From NCBI GenBank assembly GCA_016784945.1, contig JADHTP010000037.1, positions 1 to 16,054 on the forward strand: a stretch of 16,054 nt of DNA. The letters run 5' to 3'. Under the pieces are notes generated by a model. It was given only the letters and a program-made list of their open reading frames with translations. It searched no databases and was not told the origin of the DNA. How positions within the stretch are numbered: position 1 is the stretch's first letter; each line of letters opens with the position of its first letter. This DNA is from Deltaproteobacteria bacterium (GTDB taxonomy: Bacteria; Myxococcota_A; UBA9042; DTJE01). The position numbers and the translations under genes are program-made. Below, piece by piece: positions 12,659 through 16,054 of the stretch.

Positions 12659-15600
12659 TCATGGGAACGGCAGAGGGGCGCTGGGGACACCGATCTCGAC
12701 CCGCCAGACCCCGATGGCCCACCCGTCGGGCACGTAGATGGACAGCGGATCCCATCCCGCGCCCCGTCCCCACTGGAGGTTGGGCAGGTAGGTGGACACG
12801 TCGGGATCCACGATCCTCTTCTTGTGCTTACCATCGGAGGTGATCCGCCAGATCTCGGTCTTGTTGTATTCGCAGACGTAGACGTTTCCGCACACGTCCA
12901 CGCCCATGCCGTCCATGAGGCTGCCCGATGGAAATTCGTGGAACACTGTCACCTTGCCCGGGGTCCCGTCAGGGGAAATGGTCAGGGTGTAGATCTTGGG
13001 TGACCCGAAGGAACCTACGTACAGCCGGTCGTAGGTGGCGTTGAAGGTGATGCCGTTGGGGTGGCTGATGGCTTTGGTCAACACCGTGTACTCGCCGGTA
13101 TAGGAATGGATCCGGATGACCCGGTTCGCGTTTTCCTCGGCCACGTAGATGTAGCCCTGCAGATCCACGGCCATGCCGTTGGGGTACGAGAGGCCCGTCA
13201 CCAGCACCGTCATCACGCCGTCGGGGTCGAAGAGGAGCACCCGTCCCTTCTTGTCGTCGTTCACCGCCAGGGTGCCGTTGGGGAGCATGCGCATGGCCGA
13301 GCGGGTCTTCACGTTGGGCGCGAACAGTTTCACGGCGCCGTCGGCGCCGGTCTTGTAGATGCTGTAGTTGTCGCTGCCGACCAGGTAGCCCTGTCCGTCG
13401 AATGCCAGGTCCTCCGAGGCAACGGCATTGGGCACATTCACCACGTTGAAGGGCCCCGGCGGGATCTGGCTGCAGTCGTAGGGCGGGACCGTTTCGATCT
13501 CTTCCGATGCATCCAGGGCGTCGGTGGCCTCCATACCTGGGTCGGAAGCCACGTCGGGGGTATCGGGGACATCGGGAATGTCGGGAACGTCTTCCACGCC
13601 CGTGTCGTCGATGATTTCCAAGGCCTGCTCCGGCAGGTCGAAGGTATCCGACGCGTCGGGCAGGTCCGCTACGTCCGGGAGTCCCGGTTCTTCGGGCAGG
13701 TCCATGGAATCCACTGGCCCGGGGTCCTCCGGGAGATCGGGGATGTCATCGGGCGTACCCATATCCGTTTTCAGGTCGGGCTTGGCCAGGCCTTCGGGTT
13801 TTACGTCCTGGTTGTTGGTCTCCGTCGCATCGACATGCGGGACCAGGTTGTCGGACACCAGGCCCGGCCCGTCGCTGGAACAGGTGACCTGGAAGGCCAG
13901 CACGACGGCCCCGATCGAGGCGGCCCCGAGGGGCCTTCTCCTCGCGAAAAACAGGCCCGCGAAAAGCAGGGCGCCCAGGACCAGCGGGGGCACGCCCCCA
14001 CCCGGGCCGCTCGCGGCCAAGGCCGAACAGTTGCTGCTTGAGCCACTACCGGTGTCCTGGCTCGAAAGGTCCGTGCCCGCCTGTCCCTTGTCCCCGGTAC
14101 CGAGGTCCTTCCAGTTGATGTTGAGGTCCTGGGATCCCCCTGTGTCGTTGCCTGTGTCCTCCAGGACGTCGGGCATTGGCTCTGCCACCCCGTCCGGTTC
14201 CAGGGTGTCCGTCCCGTCGGGCGCCTCGGGAACGGGCTCGGGTGTGGGTTCCATGACGCCCGGATCGGAAACCGTCGGGCACTGACCGTCGATGCAGGTC
14301 GCACCGTCCGGGCAGTCGCCGCAGGTGCCGCCGCACGCGTCGTCGCCACAGGCCTTTCCCAGGCAGTCGGGGGCGCAGCAGGTCCCGTCGGGCAGGCAGA
14401 CCATCTGCTTGGTGGGGCAGTCACCGCAGGTCCCTTCGCAGCCGTCGGGACCACAAGCCTTGTCGGCACAGTCGGGCTCGCAGCCGCCCGGGCACGCCAT
14501 GGGGAATTCCCCGGATGGATCGGGCTCACCGGAGGTACTGCAGTTGTAATAGGTGTTCTCGGCTTCCCAGCCACAGGGCCCGTCTTCGTTGTTGCAGTCC
14601 ATTTCCAGGGCCTGCCCCTGCTGGCAGTAATGAAGGATATTGTCCTTGCAGCAGCCTTCCCACGTGAGTTCGCCGCACTCGTCCGCCTGGCAGGTGAAGT
14701 CGTGACAGAAGAGGCCCTCGTCGCAGTCGCCACAGGACCCGCCGCACTCGTCATCCCCGCAGTCTTTGCCGGCGCAGTCGGGCTCGCAGCCGCAGATGTG
14801 GGGACAGGCCTCGCACACGTCGTCGCAGCAGTCGCCGTAACTCTTGCACTGTTCGTCGCAGTAGCAGCCGCCGTCGGCCTGCCCGTCGCAGTTGCCCACG
14901 CAGGAATCCTGGTTGGTGCACTGTCCGCCCGAACAGCCCCAGCCATCCGGGCAATCGCCGCAGGACCCGCCGCAGCCGTCGGCACCGCATTCCTTGCCCC
15001 CGGCGCAATCCGGGGTGCAGCAGATGGCCCCGTAACAGACCTGATCGGCAGGGCATGAACCGCAGTCCACGCCGCAGAATCCCCCACATTCGATGCCTTC
15101 GCAGGACGGCGTGGCCGGGCAGGGCGAGCAATCGAACCCGCATTCCTGTTCGCACGCCGCAGCGCAGAAGATGTCCCATTTTTCCGTGCAGCAGTGGGGG
15201 TACTTGTCGCACACGCAGGACTCGCAGGCACACCAGTCGCACCCGGGGCCGTCCCCGGCCAGGCAGGGCTCGGGGTAGGGCAGGCACTGGAACAGCCCGT
15301 CCACGCACTCGGTGCCGAATTCGCAGGTCCCGCAGGAGATGCCCTTCGGGTCCTTGCCGCATTCCTTGCCCTGGCACTGGGGCAGGTAGCACGTGCCGTC
15401 GTCCAGGCAGACCTCGTCGGGCTGGCAGTCCCCACAGGGGGTTCCGCAGGCGTAGGGGTGGTTCCCCGAGGGATCTTCGTAGGATCCAGGGGCGCCGCAG
15501 TCGTAGTAGTCCAGGAACTTGAACCATCCGCAGTGCTCGAACCCGTCGGTGCAGTCGTTGCAGTACAGGTCGCCGTTGTCGCACCAGAGGGCGCGGCCCA

Positions 15601-15757
15601 GGGCATCGCAGCATCCCGTATTGCTGATGTCACCGCATCCGTTGGGGGCGCTGGGTGTCCCCGTCCCCTTGCATTCCTCCACGGTGACGGCCGCGGCCGG
15701 GGGGGGCGTCCAGAGGAGCATCAGGGTCACTGTGGGCAGCAGAATCGATATTCTCAA
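12659..15757 (-). CDS. Chimeric exported protein: Cys-rich mosaic, internal sorting-type tail, lipoprotein-type signal, SMP-30-like propeller (1032 aa)
   Basis: TTG 15757 is the only reasonable start for the signal peptide (LLPTVTLMLLW, cleavage near AAA-V at 23); the ribosome binding site is weak. Residues 24-493 are Cys-rich: GCC/CGW modules (41-104, 361-422), a CACESCVC...CCTEKWDIFC segment (173-210), four CGxDGC-type repeats, and a somatomedin-B-like motif (286-318). After a Pro/Asp linker comes a sorting-type tail: Cys577, a hydrophobic helix (588-605), Arg606-608. With no stop it passes into a second hydrophobic run ending FQVTC (Cys626), a Cys-SSDG lipoprotein-like start with a non-canonical lipobox, then an acidic linker (640-757). 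Residues 770-1025 are an SMP-30/gluconolactonase-like propeller with likely metal ligands Glu782, Asn859, Asn901 and Asp949. First gene of a three-gene operon. Confidence 0.88.
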   Translation of the reverse strand: MRISILLPTVTLMLLWTPPPAAAVTVEECKGTGTPSAPNGCGDISNTGCCDALGRALWCDNGDLYCNDCTDGFEHCGWFKFLDYYDCGAPGSYEDPSGNHPYACGTPCGDCQPDEVCLDDGTCYLPQCQGKECGKDPKGISCGTCEFGTECVDGLFQCLPYPEPCLAGDGPGCDWCACESCVCDKYPHCCTEKWDIFCAAACEQECGFDCSPCPATPSCEGIECGGFCGVDCGSCPADQVCYGAICCTPDCAGGKECGADGCGGSCGDCPDGWGCSGGQCTNQDSCVGNCDGQADGGCYCDEQCKSYGDCCDDVCEACPHICGCEPDCAGKDCGDDECGGSCGDCDEGLFCHDFTCQADECGELTWEGCCKDNILHYCQQGQALEMDCNNEDGPCGWEAENTYYNCSTSGEPDPSGEFPMACPGGCEPDCADKACGPDGCEGTCGDCPTKQMVCLPDGTCCAPDCLGKACGDDACGGTCGDCPDGATCIDGQCPTVSDPGVMEPTPEPVPEAPDGTDTLEPDGVAEPMPDVLEDTGNDTGGSQDLNINWKDLGTGDKGQAGTDLSSQDTGSGSSSNCSALAASGPGGGVPPLVLGALLFAGLFFARRRPLGAASIGAVVLAFQVTCSSDGPGLVSDNLVPHVDATETNNQDVKPEGLAKPDLKTDMGTPDDIPDLPEDPGPVDSMDLPEEPGLPDVADLPDASDTFDLPEQALEIIDDTGVEDVPDIPDVPDTPDVASDPGMEATDALDASEEIETVPPYDCSQIPPGPFNVVNVPNAVASEDLAFDGQGYLVGSDNYSIYKTGADGAVKLFAPNVKTRSAMRMLPNGTLAVNDDKKGRVLLFDPDGVMTVLVTGLSYPNGMAVDLQGYIYVAEENANRVIRIHSYTGEYTVLTKAISHPNGITFNATYDRLYVGSFGSPKIYTLTISPDGTPGKVTVFHEFPSGSLMDGMGVDVCGNVYVCEYNKTEIWRITSDGKHKKRIVDPDVSTYLPNLQWGRGAGWDPLSIYVPDGWAIGVWRVEIGVPSAPLPFP
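14807..14902 (-). other. Somatomedin-B-like Cys motif within the 1032-aa protein
   Basis: Residues 286-318 read CVGNC, CYCDEQC, SYGDCC and VCEAC. The Cys spacing (CxxxC, CxC, CxxxC, then adjacent CC and a Cys six residues on) and the YGDCC signature match somatomedin B domains, best known from animal extracellular proteins such as vitronectin and the ENPP enzymes. One extra Cys (315) is present and the usual Tyr after CC-D is Val. Confidence 0.6.
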
Positions 15758-15792
15758 ACCATCATTCCGGTGTGGCCGTCAGGCCGGTTCGC

Positions 15793-15827
15793 CCACTAGT
15801 ATATGAAATAGTGGTCGCCGCGGTCAC
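15793..15827 (-). promoter_or_regulatory. Predicted promoter of the exported-protein operon, overlapped by an inverted repeat
   Basis: On the minus strand GTGACC (15827-15822) and TATACT (15803-15798) are 18 nt apart, a fair sigma-70 promoter with a start near 15791 and a leader of about 34 nt to TTG 15757. The inverted repeat CCACTA-10 nt-TAGTGG (15793-15814) covers the -10 box and could be an operator. The arrangement is plausible but untested. Confidence 0.35.
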
Positions 15828-15911
15828 ATTCTGGGCCAATTGACGTAACATAGTTCGTGGTCAGAAGATGCTGGCCTGTTGTTGCGAGGTCCTTTCGGGG
15901 AGTCGATGACC

Positions 15912-16054
15912 ATGGACAGTCTGTTGTTCAGTTTCGGTTCCATCCGGCTGGAATGGCACATGATCCTGCTGTCATTCCTGCTGGCTTTCCTCCTGTCGAG
16001 CCTGATCGCCTGGGTGTACCAGAAGACCTTTCAGGGTCTGTCATGGTCCCGGGG
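15912..16054 (+). CDS. DUF4956-like integral membrane protein (N-terminal part, cut by window end)
   Basis: Two in-frame ATGs (15906, 15912) follow GGGGAG (15897-15902). Spacing favours the second (9 nt against 3 nt). The visible product starts MDSLLFSFGSIRLEWHM, has one long hydrophobic helix (about residues 17-36) and then AWVYQKTFQGLSWSRG. The sequence WVYxKTxxGxSxSR directly after the first helix is typical of DUF4956 proteins, which have several further helices. Function is not established for the family; in other genomes it is often near CotH or VTC-type polyphosphate genes, neither of which is visible here. It is transcribed away from the Cys-rich operon, leaving a shared 150-nt promoter region. 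Confidence 0.65.
   Translation, partial: MDSLLFSFGSIRLEWHMILLSFLLAFLLSSLIAWVYQKTFQGLSWSR

Noticed and set aside
13880..13945. Separate downstream gene start inside the 1032-aa ORF, with AGGAGAAGG near 13942-13934 as ribosome binding site
   Set aside because: The purine stretch encodes the Arg triplet, and no ATG, GTG or TTG follows at usable distance; the only in-frame GTG would leave a signal of just a few residues.
13801..15633. 610-codon minus-strand frame overlapping the Cys-rich part of the 1032-aa gene
   Set aside because: Alternate frame of the same strand; Ala/Thr/Pro/Arg-rich low-complexity translation with no signal peptide, while the other frame holds ordered Cys modules.

Overview
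The window is high-GC bacterial DNA dominated by exported proteins. Many are lipoproteins with short, Asp/Gly-rich or Asp/Val/Pro-rich linkers behind the lipobox, tandem Cys-rich CGxDGCGGxCGxC repeats, and C-terminal Cys-helix-Arg-Arg-Arg tails of the MYXO-CTERM kind. This set of traits points to a Myxococcota or related 'deltaproteobacterial' genome, perhaps from an uncultivated lineage. That placement is an inference from protein style; no rRNA or other marker gene is present. No tRNA, rRNA or CRISPR array was seen.

Layout. (1) 2-2599: the 3' part of an exported protein whose sorting-type tail runs in frame into a lipoprotein-type signal and a TolB-like propeller; a possible 45-aa membrane protein; then, on the minus strand, a Cys-rich lipoprotein cut off where a PQQ-type propeller should begin, followed by a TrhA/hemolysin III (PAQR) membrane protein. 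(2) 2784-4040: a Cys-rich secreted protein ending in a normal sorting tail. (3) 4057-6175: a patch of gene debris holding one intact gene. A flavodiiron-protein remnant (5' truncated, with an in-frame TAG) and the N-terminal fragment of an ISNCY-type transposase flank a complete AAA_14/DUF4143 ATPase gene, whose promoter carries two 14-bp palindromic operators. (4) 6410-7564: a receiver/HD-GYP response regulator with a perfect 21-bp tandem duplication across its phospho-acceptor site. (5) 7571-9511: an SGNH/GDSL-hydrolase lipoprotein with an 11-C tract just behind its lipid-anchor Cys, divergent from a small lipoprotein that looks frameshifted.

(6) 9526-15757, minus strand: a three-gene operon of exported proteins. 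It runs from a 1032-aa chimera (Cys-rich mosaic with a somatomedin-B-like motif, sorting-type tail, internal lipoprotein-type signal, SMP-30-like propeller), through a 689-aa lipoprotein with phosphohistidine and PPDK/PEP-synthase ATP-grasp domains, to a 350-aa lipoprotein of unknown function. The last two genes overlap by ATGA. (7) 15912-end: the start of a DUF4956-like membrane protein, divergent from the operon.

The most unusual points are as follows. Two separate ORFs place a sorting-type tail directly in front of a lipoprotein-type signal, as though one ORF encoded two envelope proteins or a helical-hairpin anchor. A PEP-synthase/glucan-water-dikinase-like enzyme is predicted to lie outside the cytoplasm. 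The phospho-acceptor loop of the HD-GYP regulator is duplicated. All functional statements come from reading motifs by eye; no database search was run.
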